Shown: piece after piece, positions 38,001 to 46,692 of the stretch
Layout of the letters: each line of letters opens with the position of its first letter
How positions within the stretch are numbered: the stretch's first letter is position 1
From: Ignavibacteriales bacterium
GTDB taxonomy: Bacteria > Bacteroidota > Ignavibacteria > Ignavibacteriales > Melioribacteraceae
DNA length: 64,000 nucleotides
NCBI GenBank assembly: GCA_021740915.1
Contig: JAIOYW010000015.1
Location: 1 to 64,000, forward strand
Direction: 5' to 3'
Position numbers and translations under genes: made by a program
The notes under the pieces: model-generated
Told to the model about the DNA's origin: nothing
Seen by the model: only the letters and a program-made list of their open reading frames with translations
Databases searched by the model: none

Positions 38001-38270
38001 CTCTCGGAGCCGGCAATTGGCGTTTCGGCAACAAATGTAATTATTACGATCCTAAAAAAATGTGAGAATGGTAAAGGTTATTTCATACAGATGTATGAAA
38101 CGGAGGGTAAAACTATCGAATTCGAACTTTTGTCAAAAAGAAAAATAAGGGCGGCTTTTATTTCTGATTTTTCAGAAAACAAAAAGTGCGAAGTGAAAAA
38201 CGACTCTAATTCAATCAGCATCTCAATAAATGCTTATTCGGTTCTCTCTTTGGTGGTAAATTTTGAATAA
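35100..38270 (+). CDS. GH38 alpha-mannosidase
   Basis: A 1056-residue enzyme that removes alpha-linked mannose with retention. Catalytic features are clear: zinc ligands H253 and D255 in AHIDAAWLW, nucleophile D330 in MWIEPDCNL, NPDSFGYN, and a late zinc His in FHQFHDILPGTSLREVH. An N-terminal beta domain (about 1-150), three-helix linker and C-terminal GH38C beta domains (about 650-1056) complete the fold. The start is GTG at 35100 with TGGGG five bases upstream. No signal peptide is present, so it acts in the cytosol, unlike the exported GH125 and GH63-like enzymes at 15-18 kb. It may finish degradation of imported manno-oligosaccharides. Confidence 0.93.
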   Translation: MNFPQTNNLIAKLEKIRDNKITIWKRSENLPRGIEMEGEPWSPHFDDKDWKNFRLEDWSTFESIWVRYSFVMPENIMGIEPSGELLLKISVDDHFYAWIDGEAKGYFSWDSVISLGKYEQGKSITIALKIFNKTGMLRILSSELVCQNTKKLGELIDDFSMNLKTAVKLLGFDTYQTNSRVRTDPGTDLSRMDTNLKLELAAKLEKKSKSFYLNFHTNEVHKTETAIKDFLESLPEIKSFIKQFSLYFVANAHIDAAWLWREIETIAVAKNTFESVFRIMDEHPDFVFSQSSAQYYEWMEKLYPGIFCRINEKISEGRWETIGGMWIEPDCNLISGESWYRQLLYGQKYFIEKTGKPVKIGWNPDSFGYNLNMPSLFKNAGIDGFITQKIGWNDTTVFPHRMFWWTSPDNSRVLVYFPFDYVNTMLQGFQLIDWLRQYEANTGEQDMMVLFGVGDHGGGPTIDMLQRIEKLKSLDFYPAIEFGTVEKYMNRQLEKGLTHLPVWKTELYLEYHRAVLTTQSRMKFYNRVIESKLLALEKLISILEINGYKTTNPDLKEFWKRFLFHQFHDILPGTSLREVHIDASESLAELLSNIETEISMLMNQFYDTATIKTENKKILYLFNPLFFDRNDVVNIRFSNPDGTRFSLTDTEGESIDSSFNQISKYESEISFRANLLKAGAVSKFYLFEGNNEIESDLSVSQTHLENAFYRIEIDSVSGDIISLRDKRDGREYFCGAANQIQLLEDKPSDWDAWNLGLTGRQYPIRLDRIEVSHHDKFRISIDIFSDFLNPEIKKAYPTPDFPNSFFKRRITLYKNYERIDFELYADWWETNTMLKIAFPLNFSSADTKFDAPYGSINRSNRKETDAEKAVSEVCGLKWVHCSDGEYNFTLLSDLKYGYDLKENTLRISMLRSPKWPDPTADRGKHMIRYALLTGNPEHSGNNLPRLGYEFNNPPLYFSKLQDSKLKKLSEPAIGVSATNVIITILKKCENGKGYFIQMYETEGKTIEFELLSKRKIRAAFISDFSENKKCEVKNDSNSISISINAYSVLSLVVNFE

Positions 38271-38271
38271 A

Positions 38272-38300
38272 AAACTGCCGGCAAAAACCGGCAGTTTAAT
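38272..38300. terminator. Bidirectional terminator
   Basis: AAACTGCCGG (38272-38281) and CCGGCAGTTT (38288-38297) pair perfectly around CAAAAA. A-tracts on the left and T on the right let it work for both the GH38 gene and the convergent M16 peptidase gene. Confidence 0.85.
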
Positions 38301-38317
38301 AATCTTGCTAAAAAAAC

Positions 38318-41152
38318 TCAGAGCCTGTTACCATCCTTATCAAGTAATACAGGATCACCAAAACCAAGTTCTTTCAGTTTTTCCATCTGAGTATTTTTAT
38401 CTCCGGCAATAAGATAAATCATATTTGCAGGTTTAATGTACTTTTGGGCAAGAGATTTATGCGAATCAAGAGTCATTTCTGTTATTTGCTGCTCCTCTTT
38501 TTTCACATAATCGGGCTCTGCATTATACCAGCCTATTCTGTATAGCATACCCAAAAGTGCCTCAAGAGTTTCAAATTTAAGTGCGTTTGATTTAATTAGT
38601 GCACTCTTCGTAAACTCAAGTTCTTCAGTTGTAATACCCGGGATAGAATATTTTTCCATCTCATCTTTAAATATTTGCGTTGATTCGAAAGTAGCATTGC
38701 TCTGAACACTCGATGAAGCCAGGAAATAACCTGGATATTCCGTGCCCATAAATCCTGTCCTTGCACCATAGGTATATCCTTTCTCTTCCCGGAGTATCAT
38801 GTTAACTCTCCCGTTAAAACTCCCTCCTAATGCATAATTCATCACGCCAAGTTTGAAATAATCAGGATCGTTTACAGAAACTGCAGGATTACCTATCCTG
38901 ATCTCGGATTGTCTTGCACCCGGGAAATCAATGAAATATATCTGTGATGAAGAGATAGGCTCCGCTGGCGCAATTTCAGGGAAATTGACCTGGAAATTTT
39001 TCCAGTCATCATTCAGATCTTCAAATACTTCTGCCACATCAGCATCATCAAGATTTCCGGCAAACAAAGCCAGAGCAAGATCTGATGAAAGGTTTTTTGA
39101 ATACCATTCTTTAAGATCATCAAGAGTTATGTTTGCAACACTCTCTTCATCTCCAACCGCACTCCTTGAGAGTTTATTATTATCTCCATAAACAAGTTTT
39201 CTGAAAACGTTCGATGCAACATTGTTTGCTGAGGACTTGCTTCGTTTAATACCCTCAAGAATATCCGATTTAACCCTTTCGAATTCTCTTTCGTCCCAAC
39301 GTGGTTCAAGCAATATTTCCTTTGCAAGTGCAAAAGTCTCCTTGAAATTTTTAGTCAGGCAATTAGCCCTCAGCATAATCAATTCATTGGATGCCATCAC
39401 ACTAATTCTTGATCCGAGATCTTCAATAGCTTGTTCCAGTTCTAAGGCTGTCTTGTTTTTTGTCCCCTGATTCAGCATACTTGCAACAAGATTTGCCGTC
39501 CCCGTTTTGGTATCCTCGTCAAGGATCATCCCGCCACGAACAATTATCCTGAATTCAGCCAGCGGTAATTCAACGTATTCAATGCCGTATAGTCTAAGAC
39601 CGTTTGAAAATGTTTTATTCCATATTTGCTGCTGTTTCAATAATGGTTCCGGTCCATTGAGAGGTGTTTTTGTACGGTCGAAAGAAGAATTCACATTCTC
39701 AGCAACAACAGAATTTTCGGGCAAATTTCTGAGAACAGTTTTTTCCTCATCGGTATATGTTTTAACTTTATCACCCGGTACTTCAAAAAGCTCTGAATTA
39801 ATCGCAGCCAGTTCAGCTTTCCCTTTTGGCACAAAGCTCACAAGCACCGAATTTTTGCCTTTAATATATTTATTATAAACCTCCCAGATATCCTCCGAGG
39901 ATACTTTAAGGATATTATCCAAATCCGTAGTAATATAATCAGGTGACCCTGCGAAAATATTATAATTTGCCAACTGACGTGATTTTCCAAGCACACTTGC
40001 AATTGCATTGTAGAAACCTGTTTCAGTATCTGCTTTAGAGCGTTCAACATCTTTATCAGTAAATTTCTCCTCCTCAAACCTTGCAAAAGCTTCGTTGATG
40101 GCATCTTCAACCTCTGAAAGTTTTTTGTTCGGGAAGGTTCTTATTCTGATCGAAAATTCCCCGGCGAGCTCACTGCCGCTGTTATAAATACGCAGGGAAG
40201 GTGCAAGCTTTTTCTCTTCGACAATGATCTTATATAATGGAGATTTTTTTCCTCTCCCAAGCAAATCTGCCAGGACATTGAGTGCGTATCCGTCCTTATG
40301 GAATTCCTGAACAGTGGGAAATATCATAGTAAGTTCAGGTGACTGTGCAAAATTATCTTCGACATAAGCCCGTTTACTTGATTCCAGCGTTACAGGCATT
40401 GGGTCCAATGGTTTTACAGGGGCGGAAGCTTTTAGTCCCCCAAAATATTTTTCCACTAATTTTCTGGTTTGGTCAAAATCAAAATCACCTGCAATAACAA
40501 GAGTAGCATTATTAGGACCGTACCATTTTTTATAAAAATCGTGAACATCTTTAAGAGTTGCATTCTGAAGATCTTCCAGCGAACCAATTACTGTCCAACT
40601 GTAAGGATGTCCCTTTGGATAAAGTAATGTTGAATTAACATAGGAAGAATGACCATATGGTTTGTTGTCATAATTCTGCCGTTTTTCATTCTGCACAACA
40701 TTTTGCTGATTTAGAAATGCTTCATAAGTCACTGTCGGGAGAAGATAGCCCATTCTGTCCGATTCAAGCCATAATGCCAGTTCCAAAGCGTCTTTGGGTA
40801 AAATTTCGTAATACATGGTACCGTCCTGCCATGTCCCGCCGTTAAGTGTTCCGCCATTTCCCTGTATCAGTTTAAAGAACTGATCCTGACCAACATGCTG
40901 GGATTCCTGGAACATAATATGTTCGAACAGATGTGCAAATCCTGTTTTTCCAGGATTTTCCCTGTTAGAACCAACATGGTAATGAATTGAAACTGCAACA
41001 ATCGGATCTGATTTATCCTGATGGAGGATAACATCCAGACCATTATCCAGCTCATATTTTTCATACTCAAGTTTAAATTCTTGCTGGGCAAATACACTGG
41101 TAATTAATAGAAAGAAAAAGATCAAAGCTGAGGAGATTTTGTGATTGTTCAA
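38318..41152 (-). CDS. M16 family zinc peptidase, two-domain
   Basis: A 944-residue secreted peptidase with a signal peptide (ends VFAQ). The N-terminal M16 unit carries the inverted zinc motif HLFEH (H74, E77, H78). The second unit (from about 500) lacks it (GTANLVASMLNQG) and is the usual non-catalytic half. The pitrilysin-type clamshell degrades peptides up to small proteins. The start is TTG at 41152 with AGGGTGAT in front. It is the first of three exported peptidase genes on this strand read from left to right, with 181 bp to the next, so they may be separate units. Confidence 0.93.
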   Translation of the reverse strand: MNNHKISSALIFFFLLITSVFAQQEFKLEYEKYELDNGLDVILHQDKSDPIVAVSIHYHVGSNRENPGKTGFAHLFEHIMFQESQHVGQDQFFKLIQGNGGTLNGGTWQDGTMYYEILPKDALELALWLESDRMGYLLPTVTYEAFLNQQNVVQNEKRQNYDNKPYGHSSYVNSTLLYPKGHPYSWTVIGSLEDLQNATLKDVHDFYKKWYGPNNATLVIAGDFDFDQTRKLVEKYFGGLKASAPVKPLDPMPVTLESSKRAYVEDNFAQSPELTMIFPTVQEFHKDGYALNVLADLLGRGKKSPLYKIIVEEKKLAPSLRIYNSGSELAGEFSIRIRTFPNKKLSEVEDAINEAFARFEEEKFTDKDVERSKADTETGFYNAIASVLGKSRQLANYNIFAGSPDYITTDLDNILKVSSEDIWEVYNKYIKGKNSVLVSFVPKGKAELAAINSELFEVPGDKVKTYTDEEKTVLRNLPENSVVAENVNSSFDRTKTPLNGPEPLLKQQQIWNKTFSNGLRLYGIEYVELPLAEFRIIVRGGMILDEDTKTGTANLVASMLNQGTKNKTALELEQAIEDLGSRISVMASNELIMLRANCLTKNFKETFALAKEILLEPRWDEREFERVKSDILEGIKRSKSSANNVASNVFRKLVYGDNNKLSRSAVGDEESVANITLDDLKEWYSKNLSSDLALALFAGNLDDADVAEVFEDLNDDWKNFQVNFPEIAPAEPISSSQIYFIDFPGARQSEIRIGNPAVSVNDPDYFKLGVMNYALGGSFNGRVNMILREEKGYTYGARTGFMGTEYPGYFLASSSVQSNATFESTQIFKDEMEKYSIPGITTEELEFTKSALIKSNALKFETLEALLGMLYRIGWYNAEPDYVKKEEQQITEMTLDSHKSLAQKYIKPANMIYLIAGDKNTQMEKLKELGFGDPVLLDKDGNRL

Positions 41153-41230
41153 ATTATCACCCTGGTGTTTTGTTGATATTTAAGAATTATATTATTTATG
41201 ACTATTACCGGATTTTGTATGAATCCAAAA

Positions 41231-41254
41231 TCCATATTTCCATATTTCCATATT
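41231..41254. repeat. Three tandem copies of TCCATATT
   Basis: An 8-base unit is repeated three times without gap in the intergenic space upstream of the M16 gene. It is probably a slippage product; no protein site is recognised. Confidence 0.7.
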
Positions 41255-41333
41255 AAAAAAATAACCTGAAGCAAGGAGCATAAATATTCTGCTTATATAG
41301 ATGCGAACCTTGTTTTGTCAATAAAACCATTTC

Positions 41334-42995
41334 CTAATTAAGCTCGCTCTGAATAGCAAATATTGGCTTGATATCAACTGGCAGATCATTCAATTTTCCA
41401 ATCAATATTTTCATTGACTCTGATAACCTGCCGTATTTGGCATAAAAATCCTTAGCACCCTGGTAGTCACCAGTAGCTTGAATCAAAAGTATTTGAGCTG
41501 CAAGATCTTTAACTGCCGGAAACATTTTTTCATAATTAATCTTTAGCTTTTGATCAGAAGGATCAAAGTACAGTGCGTTTTCCGATGAGAGGTAATTATA
41601 AATTATTGCATTACCGCCGCCATGGGCAGAAGATATTCCGAAGCGAACAGAACGGAAAATACCAGTTGCAAATGTTGTCCATAATTCTTTCTCAAATTCT
41701 TTTGCAAAAACATTTTTATTCGTAAGGTAAATATTGTTAAATAATCCAAGGATATCAGCTTTGCATTCCTCAAAAATCGAGTACATTTCTTTAAGTTCTT
41801 TTTTTACTTCCGTATCCTTTCCATCAATCTTTATGACCCCGGGACCAATACCGTGCGACATTTCATGCATAAGAGTGTGGTTAAAAAATGCATCAAAAGT
41901 AACATACTTCAGATAAGATTCATCTAAAATTTTTCCGGCAATTGGTTTAAGAAGTTTCTCAAATTTTGCCTCATGAACATTTTTTAACATCACTTTTTTT
42001 GAACCTTTTGCAGCCCTGACTCTCTCATCGTTCGGCAAGTTGAATGCGAGAGTCTGAACACCGGCTTTTGTATCACCTGCAGTAAACACCTCATTTGCAA
42101 CAACTATCGGGGATTCTGACCCCCTTTTATATTGTTTGTGCTTATCTGCGAGCGGCAGGTTCGCTTCCATATCATCTAAATATGAAGCAAAAATTTCGAG
42201 TTTTTTAGTCTCGATAGGATCAACAAGAGTGAGGAAACATTCGAACGATGCCTTATAATTGAATAATTCATCTTCATATACTTCGTAGGGTCCTATTATT
42301 ACTTCAATAACATGATTTTTCAGATCCATCCATGCCATATCGCTCTCATAATAATCATTCGTTTCGAAGGCAAGAGCCCTTTTATTTAAGTATTCTGATA
42401 AAGTACTGTTTTCAGTAAAAGTAGCGGCTTCCCTTAAATATGCAGATGCTTTTTTGAGTTTATCCTTAAAGTATTCGCTGTAAGGTATAGCAGTTAACTG
42501 ACCGGCTTTCCTTCTTATCATTGTAAATTCACTTGTAAATTCTTTCTCTGATGAAGGATGGTCCAGAATATATTTTTCAAATTCATCTTTGGACATATCT
42601 GCAGGATAGAAATTCGCTCCAAGCGGTTTAGCGGTTGTGCCATAAAAAGGTTTATTTGCATCAAGCCTGTCAAATGGTCCAAACATTATTTCAAAGTACT
42701 TTAGATTTAGTTTCTCTTTTTCTGAATTCCCTGAAATTAATTTATTTCTGATTTCGGAATTCTTCTCATAAACCTGTTCAAGAAATATCTCATCTATCAC
42801 TTTTGCAGCTTCATAGATTTTCACGAGAGTCTTTTTTTCATTTTCACTTAAAATTGAATTATCATATCCTATCTCGACTTCGGCGAATTTCGCGATTTTT
42901 TCATTTAACATTTTGATCCCTTCATCTTCCTGTGCAGAGAGCACAGTGAAAAAGTAAAAATAGATTGAGAAAACAATTAAACCTTTAAATTTCAT
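41334..42995 (-). CDS. M49-like (DPP III-related) zinc hydrolase
   Basis: A 553-residue exported protein with a signal peptide (ends SAQ). The metal site is HEMSH at 377-381 (HEMSHGIGPG), and EECKAD at 409-414 supplies the third ligand, as EECRAD does in dipeptidyl peptidase III. Classic DPP III has HExxxH with one extra residue; this protein has HExxH, as in the peptidase-like domain of plant NUDT3. The N-terminal half (about 20-330) is helical. It is flanked by M16 and M28 peptidases, all secreted, so a shared role in peptide use is plausible. Actual peptidase activity is unproven. Confidence 0.82.
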   Translation of the reverse strand: MKFKGLIVFSIYFYFFTVLSAQEDEGIKMLNEKIAKFAEVEIGYDNSILSENEKKTLVKIYEAAKVIDEIFLEQVYEKNSEIRNKLISGNSEKEKLNLKYFEIMFGPFDRLDANKPFYGTTAKPLGANFYPADMSKDEFEKYILDHPSSEKEFTSEFTMIRRKAGQLTAIPYSEYFKDKLKKASAYLREAATFTENSTLSEYLNKRALAFETNDYYESDMAWMDLKNHVIEVIIGPYEVYEDELFNYKASFECFLTLVDPIETKKLEIFASYLDDMEANLPLADKHKQYKRGSESPIVVANEVFTAGDTKAGVQTLAFNLPNDERVRAAKGSKKVMLKNVHEAKFEKLLKPIAGKILDESYLKYVTFDAFFNHTLMHEMSHGIGPGVIKIDGKDTEVKKELKEMYSIFEECKADILGLFNNIYLTNKNVFAKEFEKELWTTFATGIFRSVRFGISSAHGGGNAIIYNYLSSENALYFDPSDQKLKINYEKMFPAVKDLAAQILLIQATGDYQGAKDFYAKYGRLSESMKILIGKLNDLPVDIKPIFAIQSELN

Positions 42996-43068
42996 AAATA
43001 TCTCCCATAGAATGCGCTTTATTTGTAAAGAAGTAAATTATTAAAAAATGCTTCCTTAAAAAAACTGT

Positions 43069-44439
43069 TTAAATACCATATTCTGAAATCAGCATCAGCA
43101 AAATAGCCATTGAAGCGGAGCCAAGCTGCATTTCTCGCGGATGAACAACATCAAATGTATCATTGGCGGAATGATGATAATCGAAGTACCTTTGCGAATC
43201 AGGCACATAGCCAATGTATGCCTGCATATTTTTTATCTTACCGATGTCGGCTCCTGATCCACCAGGCCGAATCCAGTCTATAAGTGATTTGTTAAGCAGC
43301 GGCAGCCAGCTATTCATTTTTTTTAATGTGAGCGAATCTGCAGTAACACTGAATCCTCGCGGTGTGCCAAGTCCCCTGTCAGACTCAATTCCTGCGATAT
43401 GTTTTTCACCTGATTTGAGCGCCGAATCAGCGTAAGCCTCTGCTCCTCCTGAACCATTCTCCTCATTTGTAAATAAAACACAGCGGATTGTCCGTTTAGG
43501 CGTATATCCGACTGCTTTTAACAGCAGAAGTGCATCAATACTCTGCATACATCCGCCTCCATCATCATGTGCTCCTGAACCTTTGTCCCAGGCATCCAGA
43601 TGCCCGCCAATTACTATTATTTCATCAGGGTATTCAGAGCCTTCGATTTCTCCGATTACATTATAGGACATTATTTCAGGCAGATTTTCACAATTCAACT
43701 TAATACTTATCTGAAGATCGGGGTCAGTTTTCAGCATCCCACTAAGAAAATCTGCATCCTGGACTCCGATTGCACAGGCAGGAATTTTTGCGAGAGAATC
43801 AGCGTATCTCATAACCCCGACGTGCGGAGTATTATCCGGTTTCGACGTAACCGATCTTACGATCACCGCCTTTGCACCATATTTTGATGCCTCAATTGCA
43901 CCGAATACTCTTTGATCAACGGCCATTCCATAAGAAATGAAGGGATTCACATTGGTATTATCGAAAGCTCTATTGTAAAATATTATTTTTCCCTTTGCTT
44001 CCGCTTTCCTGGTCTCTAATTCTTTAAAATTTTTAACTTCTAAAACATTCCCGACGATACCTTCAGCCGGTGTGCCTATACTCCCTCCAAGAGCGGCAAT
44101 GTTCAGTGATCTGTTTGCCATTCTTATTTTCTTAAATCGTATCTCCGCGGATTCGATGTCATTTCTTACCCAATGCGGAACCATTGCTTCCTGCAGATAA
44201 ACATTCGCTAAACCGAGTTCTTCCATTTTTAATTTCGCCCAGTTTATTGCTGACAAGGATGAAGCACTTCCACTAACTCTCCCCCCTAATTCGGTCAGTT
44301 CTTCGAGAAGTTGATAGCCTATCTGTTCAGTCAGTGCAGATTTTATTATCATATCGGCTTTCTTATTTATCAGACTATCTAAAGTCTGTGCCGGAAAAAA
44401 AGAAAATGTTGTCAGGATTGTGATAAGGACTGATTTCAT
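43069..44439 (-). CDS. Secreted M28 family aminopeptidase with PA domain
   Basis: A 456-residue exported metallopeptidase. I place the start at ATG 44439 (MKSVLITILTTFSFFPAQ, a clear signal peptide). An upstream in-frame start near 44472 would lie inside the L28 terminator. A protease-associated (PA) insert lies at about 105-215. The co-catalytic zinc ligands are visible: GGHLDAWDKGSGAHDDGGG (His, Asp), TNEENGSGG (Glu pair), a later Asp in ESDRG and a final His in YHHSANDT. Members release N-terminal amino acids or dipeptides. Confidence 0.9.
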   Translation of the reverse strand: MKSVLITILTTFSFFPAQTLDSLINKKADMIIKSALTEQIGYQLLEELTELGGRVSGSASSLSAINWAKLKMEELGLANVYLQEAMVPHWVRNDIESAEIRFKKIRMANRSLNIAALGGSIGTPAEGIVGNVLEVKNFKELETRKAEAKGKIIFYNRAFDNTNVNPFISYGMAVDQRVFGAIEASKYGAKAVIVRSVTSKPDNTPHVGVMRYADSLAKIPACAIGVQDADFLSGMLKTDPDLQISIKLNCENLPEIMSYNVIGEIEGSEYPDEIIVIGGHLDAWDKGSGAHDDGGGCMQSIDALLLLKAVGYTPKRTIRCVLFTNEENGSGGAEAYADSALKSGEKHIAGIESDRGLGTPRGFSVTADSLTLKKMNSWLPLLNKSLIDWIRPGGSGADIGKIKNMQAYIGYVPDSQRYFDYHHSANDTFDVVHPREMQLGSASMAILLMLISEYGI

Positions 44440-44460
44440 ATGGATTCCGAATTTAAAACA

Positions 44461-44489
44461 AAAAAAGCCCAATAAAATTGAGCTTTTTT
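44461..44489 (-). terminator. Terminator of the L28 gene
   Basis: Arms 44461-44473 and 44477-44489 pair over 13 bp with one G-U wobble and a 3-base loop. On the minus strand it ends in seven U. It lies 21 bases after the rpmB stop and before the M28 gene, so the two are separate units. Confidence 0.85.
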
Positions 44490-44509
44490 TTGCAAATTAA
44501 AAAAATTAT

Positions 44510-44749
44510 TTATCTCGATTTGATAGCACCCTCATTAACCAATTTAGCAATCTCGGATGTTCCGTTTTTTGCAATAGTCCTAAGTGCGCGTGTTGTCAGT
44601 TTTACTGTCACAAATTTATTTAATTCACTGACCCAAAGACGTTTTTTCTGTAAATTGGGAAGAAATCTTCTCTTTGATTTATTATGCGCATGTGAAACAC
44701 TATTACCGCTCGTAGGCTTTGCACCGGTTACCTGACATACTCTCGACAT
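44510..44749 (-). CDS. rpmB: 50S ribosomal protein L28
   Basis: A 79-residue basic protein of the large ribosomal subunit. The family start is [20 protein letters not shown], followed by [15 protein letters not shown] and the C-terminal [11 protein letters not shown]. The ATG at 44749 is fixed by AGGAG five bases upstream; a longer in-frame extension has no family match. It is monocistronic, with the terminator at 44461-44489. Confidence 0.97.
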   Translation of the reverse strand: MSRVCQVTGAKPTSGNSVSHAHNKSKRRFLPNLQKKRLWVSELNKFVTVKLTTRALRTIAKNGTSEIAKLVNEGAIKSR

Positions 44750-44869
44750 TTTATCTCCTAAGAAATTTACAGACGTGAAATATAGGAAATTTTTATTCAA
44801 AATGAAAATATTTTTATTTCCCCGTTTGCAGAAATTCCGGATGAGATAGAATATATTCAAGTATCTGTA

Positions 44870-45406
44870 TTATTCAGTAATACCGCCAAAAATAATCCTT
44901 AAAATAACGATCGCTATAGCAATGCCCGTTCCAATCATAAAAGTTAGAAACGCATACCTTAGGTAACGGAATTTTTTATTCACGAGAATACATCCCGAAT
45001 CGTATATTTCCCTGAGCTGCATTTCATATGTCTTCATCGGGTCGGCGAAGGTATTCATCATCAGTTTAAGGTAGGTGGAGTAATCGTACCGGATAAATCC
45101 GGTTGCAAAACTTGAATCAATAAACTTATCATCAGTCACTTCAAGATGCTGCAGTTTTGTACCGCTGAATTTTGGCATAATTGTAACTGAAGAAAAAATG
45201 ATAACTAATAACGATTGAATGATGGTAATAATTGCTGATATCTGGTAAAGTTCTTTCCCAATCACGCTTACAGAAAGATTTAGCGTGAAGGCAGAGATGA
45301 CTATGAGGATATGTGCTTTCGTATCAGTAAGTTGTGTGAGCCGGTAATGATTTTGCCTTGATTGGGCTAAAAGAGAATCAATCTGGGACCTCGGTTCAAT
45401 ATCCAT
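44870..45406 (-). CDS. PycTM/DUF5706-like membrane protein, orphan
   Basis: A 178-residue protein with three probable membrane helices (about 28-48, 53-77 and 150-174) and a soluble linker between the second and third. The start of the first helix, LTDTKAHILIVISAFTLN, resembles the DUF5706/PycTM family, in which members act as membrane-disrupting effectors of Pycsar anti-phage defence when bound by cyclic nucleotides. I see no pyrimidine cyclase or other defence gene nearby: neighbours are rpmB and an epimerase. It may be a housekeeping relative or an orphan effector. Family assignment is by pattern and is moderate. Confidence 0.6.
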   Translation of the reverse strand: MDIEPRSQIDSLLAQSRQNHYRLTQLTDTKAHILIVISAFTLNLSVSVIGKELYQISAIITIIQSLLVIIFSSVTIMPKFSGTKLQHLEVTDDKFIDSSFATGFIRYDYSTYLKLMMNTFADPMKTYEMQLREIYDSGCILVNKKFRYLRYAFLTFMIGTGIAIAIVILRIIFGGITE

Positions 45407-45711
45407 GTTTCTCCAAAAAAAAGTGCGACCACAATAGAAATATCAACTATATTCATCAAGTTTGCAAATAGTTGAGATAAAAATTATTCCCGGAAATTCA
45501 ATTTCGTATATTCTTATAGAGAAATATTCCCTATCTGTTAAACAATGTCAGGTTTGTTGTCTATGGCAATTAAAACAGTCATTTTTTGATCTGAGTTATC
45601 AAGTGATATAATTATTTCGTTTCATAAATTCATGAAAAATTATAGGTTTGTAAGATTGTTTAAAAATTATTTAACACCGGGCATTATTATTCCCCTGCCT
45701 TTGGAGATTTG
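45407..45711. other. Intergenic region between divergent genes
   Basis: About 305 bp with no reading frame of note. TAGGTTTG at 45643-45650 fits the TAnnTTTG -7 element and could drive the epimerase gene 62 bases downstream; its -35 region is weak (TTTCAT). GGAG at 45703-45706 is the epimerase ribosome-binding site. Confidence 0.45.
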
Positions 45712-46653
45712 ATGATTAAGAAAAAAATTGTGGTTACCGGAGGTGCCGGATTTATCGGGAGCCACATTGCCGAAGAATACACAAAAATTGGTTACGATGT
45801 TCACATTATTGATAACTTACGCACAGGCAAAATTGAAAATCTAAACGATTTTGAAGGATACACCTTTCATAATTTTTGCATAACCGAAAAAGAAAAAGTT
45901 TACGAAGTTCTGACTGATGCAGATTTTGTTTTCCATCTTGCAGCACTTGTTTCCGTACCCCAGTCTTTTGTGAGATTTGATGAATGTCTTCAGATAAATG
46001 TCTTTGGTTTAACAAATGTGCTCAACGCTGCAAGAGATTGCGGGGTAAAAAAGGTTATATTCAGTTCATCCTCGGCAGTTTACGGGGATAATCCTATCTC
46101 ACCTAAAAAAGTAGATCTTCCTTTAGCGCCGAAATCGCCATATGGAATAACTAAAGTTGATGGTGAATTCTATCTGAAAATGTACTATGAACAGTATGGT
46201 TTAAAATCAGTATCGCTGAGGTATTTTAATGTTTTTGGTCCAAGACAGGAACCTGAAGGAGCCTATGCAGCAGCTATTTCAATATTCGTAAGTCACGCAC
46301 TAAAGAACCAGCCGATTACAATATACGGTGATGGACAACAAACGAGGGATTTCATCTTCGTAAAAGATGTAGTGAATGCTAACATTATTTCAGCCGATTC
46401 CGACATCCACTCAGGGATTTTTAATATTGCTACAGGAAGTTCTATAACTATATCGGATATTGCAAAATTAGTTATTAGTGAAACCGGCAGTAAAAGCAAG
46501 ATAATATTTGCACCTGCAAGGACAGGAGATATCAAGCATAGTGTCGCCGATATAAAAGATACTGAGGAGATTCTTGGGTTTAAACCTTCTTTCGATCTGA
46601 TACATGGATTAAAAACAACAATTAAGTATTTCTCAGATTTATTTGGGGGCTGA
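45712..46653 (+). CDS. NAD-dependent sugar-nucleotide epimerase/dehydratase
   Basis: A 313-residue extended SDR enzyme. It has the NAD-binding GGAGFIGSHIAEEY, FHLAALVSVP, FSSSSAVYGD and the catalytic YGITK motif (Tyr-x-x-x-Lys). RYFNVFGPRQEP and TRDFIFVKDV are typical of UDP-glucose 4-epimerase-like and related C4-epimerases. GGAG five bases before the ATG at 45712 decides the start over TTG at 45709. The PIG-L deacetylase gene follows after 35 bp, so both may act on a sugar nucleotide or glycoconjugate. The exact substrate cannot be read from sequence. Confidence 0.9.
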   Translation: MIKKKIVVTGGAGFIGSHIAEEYTKIGYDVHIIDNLRTGKIENLNDFEGYTFHNFCITEKEKVYEVLTDADFVFHLAALVSVPQSFVRFDECLQINVFGLTNVLNAARDCGVKKVIFSSSSAVYGDNPISPKKVDLPLAPKSPYGITKVDGEFYLKMYYEQYGLKSVSLRYFNVFGPRQEPEGAYAAAISIFVSHALKNQPITIYGDGQQTRDFIFVKDVVNANIISADSDIHSGIFNIATGSSITISDIAKLVISETGSKSKIIFAPARTGDIKHSVADIKDTEEILGFKPSFDLIHGLKTTIKYFSDLFGG

Positions 46654-46656
46654 TAA

Positions 46657-46692
46657 ATGAGAACATCTGTACAGGCTGTAATTACATTATGA
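46657..46692 (+). other. Possible 11-codon leader ORF coupled to the PIG-L gene
   Basis: An ATG at 46657 follows GGGGGC and opens a short frame that ends in TGA at 46690-46692, overlapping the PIG-L ATG (46689-46691) as ATGA. Since the PIG-L gene has no Shine-Dalgarno of its own, ribosomes ending here could restart on it. It may equally be chance. Confidence 0.3.

Noticed and set aside
41231-41254. TCCATATT triplicate as a CRISPR or iteron-type repeat
   Set aside because: Only three direct 8-base units without spacers and no replication or cas genes nearby; simple slippage is sufficient.
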